Part shown: piece by piece, positions 44,619 to 54,670 of the stretch
Position numbering within the stretch: position 1 is the stretch's first letter
Layout of the letters: every line of letters begins with the position of its first letter
Assembly: GCF_016811105.1 (NCBI RefSeq)
Contig: NZ_JAFBGM010000001.1
Span: forward strand, 2,422,126-2,486,125
Direction of reading: 5' to 3'
DNA length: 64,000 bases
From: Aurantibacter crassamenti
Lineage (GTDB): Bacteria > Bacteroidota > Bacteroidia > Flavobacteriales > Flavobacteriaceae
Program-made: the position numbers and the translations under genes
The notes under the pieces: model-generated
Databases searched by the model: none
Seen by the model: only the letters and a program-made list of their open reading frames with translations
Told to the model about the DNA's origin: nothing

Positions 44619-47015
44619 TTACTCCGTTCGTAAACTTTTAACCGGGTTTGCATTTGCGGCTTTTATAGCTTGGAAACTTACCGTTAGTATTGTTATTGCC
44701 ATTGCACCAATAACTGCTAGTGCAAAAATCCACCATTCGAGTAATACGTGATACGGATAGTCTTGCAGCCATCCGTTCATTACATAGTACGAAATGGGAA
44801 TAGCTATAAAACATGAAATAATTACCAATTTTAAAAAGTCTTTTGAAAGCATGTTCCAAACATTAAAGACAGATGCTCCTAACACTTTTCGCACTCCAAT
44901 TTCTTTGGTGCGTTGCTCAGCAACAAATGATGTTAGCCCAAATAATCCTAGACAACTAATAAGTATTGCCAAGGCTGTGAAAACTCCGGATAATGTGCCA
45001 ATACGTTCTTCGGCGGCAAACTTCTCTCCATATTCATCATCGATAAAATCATACTCAAATGGTAAATCTGGAAAATGTTGTTTAAATACGCTCTCAATTG
45101 TCGATAAATTTTGAGTAGCACTTTGCTCAGGGTTTAAACGCAAGTTGTAATAGCTAGAACCATTTTTAGCAAAGACATAAACACCTTGTTTTACTGGCTC
45201 GTAAGGCGATTGCGTAATCATATCTTCGACAACACCAATAATTTTTAAAGGTGGGTTTGGGTCTTCTTCATCGTCATCGATTAAAAATTTGCCAATAGGA
45301 TCTTTCAGCCCCATATATTTTACTGCAGTCTGATTGATGAGTAAAGCATTTGTATCTGATGCGAATTCTCTTGAGAAATCTCGACCATCAACAATTTTCA
45401 TGTTCAAAGTTTTTGCGTAGTCGTATGAAACCTCTGTCCATGCTAAATCTTCTTGAAAACCTTCAGGTTTCCCTTCCCAATTGAAGCCTCCACGATTCGA
45501 CCAAATTTGAGTAGTCGGGCTACTAGATGCAGACATTTCTATAACAGCATTTGAGGCTAAAAATTCGCTTCGCATTAATTCATATTTACCAGCAAAATCT
45601 TCACTAAAAGTGGGGATCTGCACTAAACCTTCTTTATCATAACCAACAGGTCTATTTTTCGCATGATTTATCTGCTGCATTACTATTACGGTTCCGATAA
45701 TAAAAGCAACTGAGACTGTAAACTGCACAACTACGAGTATTTTTCTTGGCAGCCCTGCATATTTGCCAGCTTTAAATGTTCCTTTTAAAACATCAACAGG
45801 TTTAAAAGATGATAAATAAAGTGCTGGGTAACTACCGGCAATTAAAGAAGTGAATGCGATAAATAGGAGGGAGCTCATCCAAAAAAGGCCATTGCTCCAA
45901 GGAAATGATATTTCTTTTTTCGATAAATCATTAAATCCATTTAATGAAAGTAAAACAATGACAATTGCAATAAAAAACGCGAATAGAACGACTAAAAAAG
46001 ATTCACTTAAAAATTGATAGATTAGCTGGTTTCTTTGAGACCCAATAGATTTTCGAATACCAACTTCTTTTGCTCGTTTTTCAGAACGCGCTGTGCTCAA
46101 ATTCATAAAGTTTATACAAGCAAGTAATAACACAAACAAGCCTATAATACCAAAAAGCCAGACATATTTTATACGACCACCAACTTGCTTTCCGTTTTCG
46201 AAACTACCGCGTAAGTGCCAGTCTTTCATTGGGTGAAGAAACAATTGTGGATTGAATTCGGCAGTGTCTTCATTCAATTCTTTTTTGACATTTACAATGG
46301 TTTGAGTCACTTTATCCATTGTGGTGTTTTCCGGAATTTCAACAAACATTTGAAACGAATTATTTCCCCATTGATCTTCGGCATTGCGCATCCACTCTTG
46401 ATGCGCCAATAAATTGTCCCATGGCATTAAATAATCTGTGTCGTGAAAAGTATTGTTTATTGGTATATCTTCATATACAGCTGTAACCGTGACATGATAT
46501 TGATTATTGATTTCTATGTCTTTACCAATAGGGTCTTCATTTTCAAAAATTGCAGTTGCAATAGATTCAGAAAGCATTATAGAGTTAATATCTCGTAAAC
46601 CGTCTTTTTCACCTTTTACTATTTTTAAATCAAAAAGTTCAGGCCCCTCTGGCTGCATAAAATTTCCATTTTTAGAAATCTGTTTTTCCTTATAGCCTAA
46701 GTATCTAGAAATGGACCAAGATGACATAACCAGATGTTTAAAATTATCTGAATAACCGTCTCTAAAAGCTTTTTCTAAAGGTCGTGGTATTGCAGGCCCG
46801 GTGCCAGTTTCACCATTAAAAGTTTGCGATTGATATACTTGAGCTATTTTCGATTTTTTACTGAAGTAGCTGTTATAGTTCAACTCATCTTGAATCCATA
46901 GTCCAATAATTAATGTTACCGCCATACCTAATGCGAGCCCACCAATATTAATTATTGAATAGCCTTTGTTTTTCCAGAGATTTCGCCAGGCAATTTTTAA
47001 ATAGTTTTTAAACAT
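44619..47015 (-). CDS. Duplicated MacB/FtsX-type ABC permease (permease 3)
   Basis: A 798-residue permease with start MFKNYLKIAWRN, periplasmic domains after spans at about residues 20-42 and 430-450, first FtsX at KEVGIRKSIGSQRNQLIYQF, second at KEIGVRKVLGASVFNVWNML, and tail NPVKSLRTE. Its first half shares HPMKDWHL and FVLLLACINFMNLSTAR with permease 4 next to it, making these two the closest pair by eye. It is the only gene of its transcription unit and has its own sigma-54-like promoter and paired dyads at 47.1 kb. There is no ATPase beside it, so it must borrow one from another unit. The substrate is unknown. Confidence 0.9.
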   Translation of the reverse strand: MFKNYLKIAWRNLWKNKGYSIINIGGLALGMAVTLIIGLWIQDELNYNSYFSKKSKIAQVYQSQTFNGETGTGPAIPRPLEKAFRDGYSDNFKHLVMSSWSISRYLGYKEKQISKNGNFMQPEGPELFDLKIVKGEKDGLRDINSIMLSESIATAIFENEDPIGKDIEINNQYHVTVTAVYEDIPINNTFHDTDYLMPWDNLLAHQEWMRNAEDQWGNNSFQMFVEIPENTTMDKVTQTIVNVKKELNEDTAEFNPQLFLHPMKDWHLRGSFENGKQVGGRIKYVWLFGIIGLFVLLLACINFMNLSTARSEKRAKEVGIRKSIGSQRNQLIYQFLSESFLVVLFAFFIAIVIVLLSLNGFNDLSKKEISFPWSNGLFWMSSLLFIAFTSLIAGSYPALYLSSFKPVDVLKGTFKAGKYAGLPRKILVVVQFTVSVAFIIGTVIVMQQINHAKNRPVGYDKEGLVQIPTFSEDFAGKYELMRSEFLASNAVIEMSASSSPTTQIWSNRGGFNWEGKPEGFQEDLAWTEVSYDYAKTLNMKIVDGRDFSREFASDTNALLINQTAVKYMGLKDPIGKFLIDDDEEDPNPPLKIIGVVEDMITQSPYEPVKQGVYVFAKNGSSYYNLRLNPEQSATQNLSTIESVFKQHFPDLPFEYDFIDDEYGEKFAAEERIGTLSGVFTALAILISCLGLFGLTSFVAEQRTKEIGVRKVLGASVFNVWNMLSKDFLKLVIISCFIAIPISYYVMNGWLQDYPYHVLLEWWIFALAVIGAMAITILTVSFQAIKAANANPVKSLRTE

Positions 47016-47030
47016 GATTGTTCGTTTTCT

Positions 47031-47062
47031 GATCCACCCGAGGCGGACAGGTTGATGATTAC
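47031..47062 (-). repeat. Intergenic hairpin repeat, copy 1
   Basis: Minus-strand TCCGCC-TCG-GGTGGA can fold into a six-pair hairpin. It belongs to a four-copy family found only in spacers of the permease array, each followed by a GTTGATG-type segment. Confidence 0.7.
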
Positions 47063-47084
47063 TACTAGTTGATGATTACTACTA
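47051..47084. repeat. Tandem 17-bp duplication in the leader of permease 3
   Basis: GTTGATGATTACTACTA is present twice without a spacer (47051-47067 and 47068-47084). The first copy overlaps the end of hairpin repeat copy 1. Confidence 0.9.
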
Positions 47085-47093
47085 TTTAATAGC

Positions 47094-47109
47094 GACTAAT
47101 TTCATGCCA
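47094..47109 (-). promoter_or_regulatory. Sigma-54-like promoter of permease 3
   Basis: On the minus strand TGGCATGAAATTAGTC has GG-N10-GT and the shared TATGGCA context. The -24 half differs from consensus at one base. The predicted start is close to 47084, leaving a leader of about 70 bases. Confidence 0.45.
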
Positions 47110-47154
47110 TACTACTAAGTAGTTATTTTACAGTAGATTGTGGTGAATTTAGTT

Positions 47155-47191
47155 TTTTATAGTGTAAAATTTTTTGACAGTACATGTACAA
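47155..47191. promoter_or_regulatory. Paired dyads (upstream activator sites) for the 47.1-kb promoter
   Basis: TTTTATA-G-TGTAAAA (47155-47169) and TTTTGACA-GTACA-TGTACAA (47172-47191) have centres about 20 bp apart. They lie about 54 and 74 bp from the -24 GG, one helical turn closer than at the other two promoters. Confidence 0.55.
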
Positions 47192-47260
47192 TATATTTAC
47201 AAAGACTATTTTATTTACGAATCGTTACAGTCACGTAAATATCAGTTAGTTAAAGTTGTA

Positions 47261-49681
47261 TTATTCTTTCCTTAAACTTTTTATTGGGTCAACATTAGCA
47301 GCTTTAACAGCTTGAAAACTGATGGTTAAAAGTGCAATTAGTAATACACCCATAATAGCGGCAGCAAATACCCACCAAGGTATAACAATACGGTTGGTAT
47401 AGTTTTCCAACCATTGTTCCATAAAATAATAAGAAACAGGAATCGATATAAGCCCTGAAACCAATATCAATATTGCAAATTCTTTGGAGAGCATTTTAAA
47501 TAGACTTGAAATGGATGCCCCCAACACTTTTCTGATTCCGATTTCTTTGGTGCGTTGTTCCGCCATAAATATAGCCAGACCAAACAACCCTAAGCAGCTT
47601 ATAAGAAGTGCCAAAAATGAGAATATTCCCGATAATTTTCTCATACGTTCTTCAGCTTTAAATTTGTTTCCGAAGGCGGTATCAACAAATTGATAATCAA
47701 ACGGAACACTAGGCGCAAATTTTTGAAAAACCGATTCTATTTGAGCCAACGATTCCGTAACACTTTTGCCCGGTGCTAATTTTAGATTGATTAAATTGGT
47801 TTCATCGTATTGTATAGTATATATACATTGCTTCACCGGTTCAAAGGGCGATTCTGTTATCAGGTTTTTGACCACACCTATGATTTTATGCTCCCCATCA
47901 GACCATCGTATGGTTTTCCCAATTGGGTCTAGCAGGTTCATATATTTTACGGCAGCTTCGTTCAAGATGTACGCAGAGGAGTCCGAAGCAAAATCCCTTG
48001 AAAAATCGCGCCCCTGAGCCATTTCCCATCCTACGGTTTTTCCAAAATCGTGCGACACGTAATTACTATTAATATTGGTTATAAAATTAGAATCCTTTCC
48101 TTCCCATTCATATCCGCCGTTACTGTGCCAGACATCTGTTAGTGGGCTTGAAGATTCTGTCATTTCGGTAACTGCTCCTGTTTTTTTCAATGCTTCACGT
48201 AGTGAATTGTACTTGCCATCAAAATCTTCAGTACTTTTTTCTATCATGATAAGTTCGTTCTTATCATAGCCTATTGGTAGATTTTTGGCATGTTGAATCT
48301 GCCGATTAACCACTACAGTGCCCACTATCAGAATAATGGAAACTGTAAATTGAATTATGACAAGTGCTTTGCGAAACGACATTGTTGATGATCCTGTACG
48401 AAGCGTTCCCTTTAATACAGTTATCGGGCGGAATGATGACAGGTAGAGTGCTGGGTAGCTTCCTGCCAATATGCTTGTAACCATGACCAACCCCAAACCA
48501 ATGGACCAAAATATAGGATTAAAGAGTGGGAAAATTATGTTTTTGTCGGCCAATTGATTGAACAACGGCAAAACCAACGCAACAAGTGCAATGGCTAGTA
48601 AAAAGGCACTAAGAGTTACTATAAACGATTCAAACATAAACTGCCCAACCAATTGCTTTTTGTTTGACCCTACGGTTTTTCGTATACCTACTTCTTTGGC
48701 TCTTTTTTGAGCTCTAGCGGTAGAAAGATTCATGAAATTAATGCAGGCCAATAACAGTACAAAAATTCCGATGATACCGAACATTCGAACATATTGAATA
48801 GCCCCGCCAACAGATACCCCGTTTTTAAAACTGGATTTTAAATGCCAATCTTTCATAGGATGAAGAAAGATTTGCGGTTTACTTTGTTTGCTGTAATCAG
48901 GAACATGATTATAAAGTATATTCTCTATTTTATCATTAACGTCTTGCATAGAAGACCGATCGGATATTTGCACATATATTTGATAGGAATTGTTGTCCCA
49001 TAATTTTCTGTCTCGTGCCGTTTTCACCCAATCGTTTGAGGCAACGTAAAGATCCCAAGGAGCTATAAATTGGAGTTTCTTTGGTTCTGAAAAAGCACTA
49101 AGGGCGTCAAAAATATTTGAATTGCTGGGTAGCTCTTCAAAAACACCTTTTATGGTCACGTATTTGTCGTTATTTACCTTAATGGTTTTGCCCATAGGAT
49201 CTTCATAGCCGAAGAATGCTTTGGCTGTAGATTCAGAAATTACAATGGAATTTGGGTCGTTTAGGGCATCATGATTTCCCTTTAGCATATTTAATGAGAA
49301 CATCCGAAGGGCGTCTTTCTCCATAAAGGCACCGTATTCGTTCAGGTTTTTTTCTTCTACGGATAAAATATTGTCCCCTGGGAAGCAACCCATAACTACA
49401 TGTTCAAAATCATCTGCGTAGGTATTTCGTAATTCATCAGCCAACGGATAGGGTAAGGTATATCGGGTACGGGTTTCGCCATTGTTTGTTTTATTAACCA
49501 ATATTTGCGCAATGTACTGATGGTTCTTAAAATTTGTATTGTAACTTGTTTCATCATAGATCCATAACCCTATTAGAATGGTGATGGCAAGACCCAAAGC
49601 CAGTCCACCAATATTGAGAAGGGAATAGGTCTTGTTCTTTAACAAGTTCCTAAACGTGATTTTTATATAGTTTTTAAACAT
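47261..49681 (-). CDS. Duplicated MacB/FtsX-type ABC permease (permease 4)
   Basis: An 806-residue permease of the two-half plan. From the ATG at 49681 it begins MFKNYIKITFRNLLKNKTYS; an ATG seven codons earlier lies in the spacer hairpin region and is less likely. The first FtsX starts KEVGIRKTVGSNKKQLVGQF and the second KEIGIRKVLGASISSLFKML. The tail NPVKSLR is here DPIKSLRKE. The closest relative in the array is permease 3. It is the last gene of the long unit from 63.1 kb and is followed by 245 bp holding the permease 3 promoter. No terminator was recognised after it. Confidence 0.9.
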   Translation of the reverse strand: MFKNYIKITFRNLLKNKTYSLLNIGGLALGLAITILIGLWIYDETSYNTNFKNHQYIAQILVNKTNNGETRTRYTLPYPLADELRNTYADDFEHVVMGCFPGDNILSVEEKNLNEYGAFMEKDALRMFSLNMLKGNHDALNDPNSIVISESTAKAFFGYEDPMGKTIKVNNDKYVTIKGVFEELPSNSNIFDALSAFSEPKKLQFIAPWDLYVASNDWVKTARDRKLWDNNSYQIYVQISDRSSMQDVNDKIENILYNHVPDYSKQSKPQIFLHPMKDWHLKSSFKNGVSVGGAIQYVRMFGIIGIFVLLLACINFMNLSTARAQKRAKEVGIRKTVGSNKKQLVGQFMFESFIVTLSAFLLAIALVALVLPLFNQLADKNIIFPLFNPIFWSIGLGLVMVTSILAGSYPALYLSSFRPITVLKGTLRTGSSTMSFRKALVIIQFTVSIILIVGTVVVNRQIQHAKNLPIGYDKNELIMIEKSTEDFDGKYNSLREALKKTGAVTEMTESSSPLTDVWHSNGGYEWEGKDSNFITNINSNYVSHDFGKTVGWEMAQGRDFSRDFASDSSAYILNEAAVKYMNLLDPIGKTIRWSDGEHKIIGVVKNLITESPFEPVKQCIYTIQYDETNLINLKLAPGKSVTESLAQIESVFQKFAPSVPFDYQFVDTAFGNKFKAEERMRKLSGIFSFLALLISCLGLFGLAIFMAEQRTKEIGIRKVLGASISSLFKMLSKEFAILILVSGLISIPVSYYFMEQWLENYTNRIVIPWWVFAAAIMGVLLIALLTISFQAVKAANVDPIKSLRKE

Positions 49682-49695
49682 GATGCGTGTTTTTT

Positions 49696-49730
49696 GATCC
49701 ACCAGAGGCGGACAAGTTGATGCTGTTATT
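49696..49730 (-). repeat. Intergenic hairpin repeat, copy 2
   Basis: Minus-strand TCCGCC-TCT-GGTGGA forms a six-pair stem with one G-T pair. It is followed in the plus direction by AAGTTGATGCTGTTAT, the same flank as in copies 3 and 4. Confidence 0.75.
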
Positions 49731-49733
49731 TAT

Positions 49734-52208
49734 TCATTCTGAGCGTAAACTTTTTGTTGGGTTAGCCATTGCTGATTTTAAAGATTGAAAACCAATAGTT
49801 AACATAGCAATTGTTAATGCAATAATCCCTGACAATAAAAACAACCACCAAGGCATTTCAATTTTATATGCAAAATCTTGCAACCACTTATCCATAAAAT
49901 ACCAAGCAATTGGGGAAGCAATTAGCATGGCAATTACAAGCACTTTTATAAAGTCGCTTGCTAGTAAGCTTACGATTTCAGTAATAGTTGCACCCAATAC
50001 TTTTCGTATGCCTATTTCTTTTGTTTTCTGCTGTGCTGTGAAAGCAATTAGCCCTAAAAGGCCCATACAAGCAATAAAAATGGTTAAGAATGCGAATACA
50101 CTAAATAGGTTTGCCTGCCTTTGGTCTGAATCATAAGCGGCGTTTAAATCATCATCTAAAAAAGCATACTCGAATGGGATATTGGGCTGGTAGCTAGTCC
50201 ATTTGCTTTCAATATTTGCTATAAGTTTTGCAACGTTTTTAGATTTTATTTTTATGGTGATATAAGAAACACCTGTTGAATAACTTTTCGATGCGTTTGA
50301 GAATAGTGCAAAGGGTTGAATATGGCTATGTAGCGATTCCAAGTTAAAATCCTTTAAAACACCAACCACCTTGTAAGATTCCATTTTGCCGCCTGGGTAT
50401 TGAATCATACTACCGATGGGGTTTTGCCATCCTATTTCTTTGGCCGCAGCTTCATTAATAATTACAGATAAAGAATCATTGAATTTGGGCTCAAAACCTC
50501 TTCCTTCAGTAAGTTTTAAATCTAAAGTTGACATAAAATGTTCATCAACCAAGTAAGATTGTAAAATAATATCTTTTGCAATAGTATCGTCCGAATTAAT
50601 TGTTTCTGGAAAGTAAAAATCTCCAAAAGCATCTTTAGTAATCATACCTGAAGAAATTGAAGCACTATTTACTTCTGATAACCCTTCAAGTTCTGATCTA
50701 AAGGTTTCTTCACTACCCTCAAGTTTTTCGGTATTTTGAACAACTAATAAATTTTCTTTATCATACCCTAAGTCTCGATTTTGCGCATAGTTCAATTGCA
50801 GATAAATAACTCCAGTGGCAATAATCATAATTATAGCAATGGTAAACTGAAAAACTACGAGTCCATTTCCAATAAATCCACCTTTATTAGTTGATGTGCC
50901 TGCCACCCCTTTTAGCACATGAACCGCCTTGAAGGAAGTTAAATAAAAAGCGGGATATATACCCGCCAAAAGGGCAGTTAATAAACTAAGACAAAGAATA
51001 AATAACCAGATTCCATTTTGAAATATCGTTTCAAAAGGAAGTGTTTTACCTGCTAACTGATTAAATACTGGTAAAATAAACCAAACGATTAAAATTGCTA
51101 AAATTGTAGCAATAATTGTATAGAACATAGCTTCAACAAGAAATTGTTTTACAAGCTGAATTCTAGGCGAACCTAACACTTTACGGATGCCAATTTCTTT
51201 ACTTCTTTTTGATGCCTGAGCCGTCGCTAAATTCACAAAATTAACAGAAGCTAAAACGATTATAAAAAATGCAATAACACCAAATATGTATAAATTATTG
51301 ATGCTGTTTTGTTCGGTAATTGCAGATTCTATTTCACCTGAATGCAAATGAATATCTGTCAATGCTTGTAAGTGTAAGTCCCATTTATTTCCATTTTCTA
51401 AAAACTCTTCATAGGGCTGTCCAATTCGATCAAAAGCATTTGCGGCGTGTACTCTAATGAATTCAGGAAATTGAGATTCTAAATGAGCCACTGTTCTCGG
51501 ATTTGAAGCAGCTTTTTCTGTCAATTTCACGTAGGTTGCCATTTGCAGCCAAACCCAACTCCAGTTAAAGTAAGTGACACTTCCAAAATTTTTAACAGGC
51601 ATTAGTATATCAAAAGTTACTGAAGTTTGTAATTCAGTCATATCTTGCAAAACACCTGTGACTTTTAAAGGCTTTCTTTCTTTTCCGTAGAAAAGAATTT
51701 TTCCCATAGGGTCAACATCGCCAAAATATTTTTGTGCGATTTGATTTGTAATAACAATACTGTTTAATTCTGAAAGGCAAGTTTGTGGATTGCCTTTTAG
51801 CAATGGATAACTTAAGATATCTAGAAAATTTGCATCTACAGCATAGACATTATTTTCATTAAATGTTTGCTTTTCTGTACCATTGGAATATTCAATAACA
51901 TCAACGCCGGGTCTATAAATTCGGGTATAGCTCTCAATCTCAGGGAAATTAGCAACAAGTGTTTCTCCTGCTGGTGGTGGTGTGTAGCCATTATAAAATT
52001 CGCCATCACCCATCTTCCCATTTATATTAACGCGATATACTTGGTCAGCATCTTTGAAGAAACGGTCGTAGCCTAATTCATCAGTAATAAATAAAGCAAT
52101 CAAAATCACACAGGTTAACCCAATAGCAAGACTAGAAATATTGATAATGCTATAGCTCTTCTGCCTAATAGCATTTCTAAATGCGATTTTGAAATAGTTT
52201 TTAAACAT
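49734..52208 (-). CDS. Duplicated MacB/FtsX-type ABC permease (permease 5)
   Basis: An 824-residue permease starting MFKNYFKIAFRNAIRQKSYS. The first helix pair region reads ISSLAIGLTCVILIALFITD. The first FtsX starts KEIGIRKVLGSPRIQLVKQF and the second KEIGIRKVLGATITEIVSLL, and it ends NPTKSLRSE. The periplasmic domain of the first half is longer than in permeases 3 and 4 and contains WSWVWLQMATYVKL. This WVW wording is also seen in permease 2 (NSWVWPEFYNYVKL), so these two may share substrate-facing features. It is in the middle of the long unit, 27 bp downstream of permease 6. Confidence 0.9.
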   Translation of the reverse strand: MFKNYFKIAFRNAIRQKSYSIINISSLAIGLTCVILIALFITDELGYDRFFKDADQVYRVNINGKMGDGEFYNGYTPPPAGETLVANFPEIESYTRIYRPGVDVIEYSNGTEKQTFNENNVYAVDANFLDILSYPLLKGNPQTCLSELNSIVITNQIAQKYFGDVDPMGKILFYGKERKPLKVTGVLQDMTELQTSVTFDILMPVKNFGSVTYFNWSWVWLQMATYVKLTEKAASNPRTVAHLESQFPEFIRVHAANAFDRIGQPYEEFLENGNKWDLHLQALTDIHLHSGEIESAITEQNSINNLYIFGVIAFFIIVLASVNFVNLATAQASKRSKEIGIRKVLGSPRIQLVKQFLVEAMFYTIIATILAILIVWFILPVFNQLAGKTLPFETIFQNGIWLFILCLSLLTALLAGIYPAFYLTSFKAVHVLKGVAGTSTNKGGFIGNGLVVFQFTIAIIMIIATGVIYLQLNYAQNRDLGYDKENLLVVQNTEKLEGSEETFRSELEGLSEVNSASISSGMITKDAFGDFYFPETINSDDTIAKDIILQSYLVDEHFMSTLDLKLTEGRGFEPKFNDSLSVIINEAAAKEIGWQNPIGSMIQYPGGKMESYKVVGVLKDFNLESLHSHIQPFALFSNASKSYSTGVSYITIKIKSKNVAKLIANIESKWTSYQPNIPFEYAFLDDDLNAAYDSDQRQANLFSVFAFLTIFIACMGLLGLIAFTAQQKTKEIGIRKVLGATITEIVSLLASDFIKVLVIAMLIASPIAWYFMDKWLQDFAYKIEMPWWLFLLSGIIALTIAMLTIGFQSLKSAMANPTKSLRSE

Positions 52209-52235
52209 GATGCGTGTTTTTAGCTGATAAATGAT

Positions 52236-54617
52236 TTACTCCGTTCGCAAACTTTTTACGGGGTTGGCTTTTGCTGCTTTTATACTTTGAAAACTGATAG
52301 TAACCATAGCGATTATTAATGAAATAAAACCTACTAATACGAACACCCACCAATCTATCTCTATTCGGTAAGCGAAACCTTGAAGCCAGTCATTCATAAA
52401 ATAATACGCTATAGGAAAAGCAACAAGCAATGCAATAACCACCAATTTTAAAAAATCTTTGGAAACGAGTAACACTATGGCAACAGTAGAAGAACCCAAT
52501 ACTTTTCTTATGCCTATTTCTTTGGTTCGTTGAATAACACTATGCGATACCAAACCAAACATACCGATACTTGCTATAAAAAGTGCCAGCATTGTAAAAA
52601 TGTTAAATGTACTGCCCAATCTTACTTCACTATTATAAAGTTGGGCATACGTATCATCCAAAAATTTAACGTCAAAAGGCACCAATGGCACCGCCTCATT
52701 CATTACTGAAATGATATACTTTTTTGTTTCTTCAAAATTATTGGGGTTAATAGTCATAATTACCTCACCAAAAGTTTTGGCCCATTGAGGCCTCATTCGC
52801 ATATAAAGAGGTTCAATAGCCAGATCGAATTTTTGAATATGAAAATCTTTAACAACCCCAATTATGTGTCCATCATCAAACTCTTTTCCTACTGATGTTT
52901 TCCAACCTAAAGACTTGGCCGCCGTCTCGTTAATGATATAGGCCTCTTTTTCATCTGTTGCAAAATCTTCAGAAAACGCTCTGCCCTCAACGATCTCCAT
53001 ACCTAAAACATCTATGAAATCATAATCTACAAAAGCTCTATAAATTCCGAGCTGTTCCTTGTTGGTATTGCCCTCCCAGTTATAAATGGGCCCTTGATTA
53101 TCAAAATCAAGAGGTATTTGAGAACTTATGGAAACCTTATTTATCCTAGAATTTTTAAGCAGTTCGTTTCTTATAACAGCTTCATTCTCGGCAATTTCAT
53201 TGGTCGAATAGGTTACGTGAACAATATGTTCTTTATCGTAACCTAAGTTTTTGTTTTGCGTAAATTGAAGTTGTTGGTATATGATTAAACTGCCTATTGC
53301 TAAAACAGTTGCTGTAGTAAATTGTCCTACTACCAAACCGTTTCTAAGTCTGGCATTTCTTCCTTTATTTTTTAAAAAGTTGCCCTTAAAAGCTTTAATC
53401 GGTGAAACACTTGAAAGGAAAACTGCTGGGTAAAGACCGGAAAGACTTCCTACTATAATAGCCATACAAAACATACCAGGTAGTAACCACTTATTACCTA
53501 CTATGTCGAACGGAATGTTCTTGTCTAGCAACTGACCAAATTCAGGTAAAAGTAGAAAGGCCAACCCCAAGGCGAGTAAAAAACTAAAAATGGTAAAAAG
53601 AAATGATTCGCCTAAGAACTGAGCTATAAGATGTTGTCTATTGGCTCCTAAAACCTTGGTCATGCCAATTTCTCTTGCTCTTTGCGCCGACCGTACTGTG
53701 GTCAAGTTCATATAATTAATAGACGCCAATAATAAGATAACAAAAGCGATCAGGCTGTAGAGATAAACGTATTTCATATCTCCATTCGGCGTCAGTTCAA
53801 AATTAACTTTGGAGTATAGATGAATATCTTTTAAAGGCTGAAGTTTATAAATAGGTGGTTTTAGCCCTTCCTTTGCATAGGCTTCTTTGGGATGCTTTCG
53901 ATAAACTAATAGCTTAGCTTCCAATTCTCTAAAATCAGTTCCTTGGGCCAATTTCACGTAAGTTACTGCGGCATTATTTCCCCATGCATTACTATTTTTT
54001 AAGTATGACGGAGCGGCACTTATTGAAGCAATATAAGAGTAGTTAAAATGTTGATTTTTGGGAGGGTCAGCAATGACTCCTTTAATCGTAAACTCGGCAC
54101 TACGATTAAAAGTTATGGTTTGGTTTAAGGGAGATTCACTTCCAAAAAACTTTTTAGCCAAGCTTTCGGTAAGTAGAACATTCAAAGGATCCTCTAAGGC
54201 GGATTTTCCCACCCCTGAAATCAGCTTAACAGTAAAAACATCAAAAAAGCCTCTGTCTGCGAAAATACCTTTCTCGTTAAATACCTCTTCGCCTCTGTTT
54301 AACAGATTCGAACGCAAATCAATACCTGTTTTAGCCTCTACTTCCGGAAAATCACTAACCATGGCCGTGCCTAACGGCAAAGGCGTACCAGAAAACAAAT
54401 CGGTGCCTTTAAATTCATTGCCCGGTTGTTTGCTAATAACCCTATAAATATCATCTACATTTTCGTGTTGCTTATCATAACTGAGTTCATACTGCACAAA
54501 AAGAGCTATTAGAATAAAAGAGGTCATCCCAATGGTCAAACCAGATAAATTAATAATGGAATACAATCTTCCTTTTTTAAAATTTCGCCAGGCGATTTTT
54601 AGATAGTTTTTGAACAT
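52236..54617 (-). CDS. Duplicated MacB/FtsX-type ABC permease (permease 6)
   Basis: A 793-residue permease starting MFKNYLKIAWRNFKKGRLYS. Its first FtsX motif reads REIGMTKVLGANRQHLIAQF, with Met-Thr where the others have an Ile/Val/Leu-Arg/Lys pair. The second reads KEIGIRKVLGSSTVAIVLLV, preceded by LVSHSVIQRT instead of the AxxAEQ(R/K) wording. It ends NPVKSLRTE. The periplasmic part has a QPLKDIHLYSKVNFELTPNG segment related to the one in permeases 2 and 8. It lies between permeases 5 and 7 in the long unit, and the spacer on its 5' side carries hairpin repeat copy 3. Confidence 0.9.
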   Translation of the reverse strand: MFKNYLKIAWRNFKKGRLYSIINLSGLTIGMTSFILIALFVQYELSYDKQHENVDDIYRVISKQPGNEFKGTDLFSGTPLPLGTAMVSDFPEVEAKTGIDLRSNLLNRGEEVFNEKGIFADRGFFDVFTVKLISGVGKSALEDPLNVLLTESLAKKFFGSESPLNQTITFNRSAEFTIKGVIADPPKNQHFNYSYIASISAAPSYLKNSNAWGNNAAVTYVKLAQGTDFRELEAKLLVYRKHPKEAYAKEGLKPPIYKLQPLKDIHLYSKVNFELTPNGDMKYVYLYSLIAFVILLLASINYMNLTTVRSAQRAREIGMTKVLGANRQHLIAQFLGESFLFTIFSFLLALGLAFLLLPEFGQLLDKNIPFDIVGNKWLLPGMFCMAIIVGSLSGLYPAVFLSSVSPIKAFKGNFLKNKGRNARLRNGLVVGQFTTATVLAIGSLIIYQQLQFTQNKNLGYDKEHIVHVTYSTNEIAENEAVIRNELLKNSRINKVSISSQIPLDFDNQGPIYNWEGNTNKEQLGIYRAFVDYDFIDVLGMEIVEGRAFSEDFATDEKEAYIINETAAKSLGWKTSVGKEFDDGHIIGVVKDFHIQKFDLAIEPLYMRMRPQWAKTFGEVIMTINPNNFEETKKYIISVMNEAVPLVPFDVKFLDDTYAQLYNSEVRLGSTFNIFTMLALFIASIGMFGLVSHSVIQRTKEIGIRKVLGSSTVAIVLLVSKDFLKLVVIALLVAFPIAYYFMNDWLQGFAYRIEIDWWVFVLVGFISLIIAMVTISFQSIKAAKANPVKSLRTE

Positions 54618-54632
54618 GATTCTAGTTTTTTT

Positions 54633-54668
54633 AATCCACTAGAAGCGGACAAGTTGATGCTGTTATTT
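54633..54668 (-). repeat. Intergenic hairpin repeat, copy 3
   Basis: Minus-strand TCCGCT-TCT-AGTGGA forms a six-pair stem. Its loop-closing pair is T-A where copies 1 and 2 have C-G, a compensatory change that keeps the stem. Confidence 0.75.
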
Positions 54669-54670
54669 TT

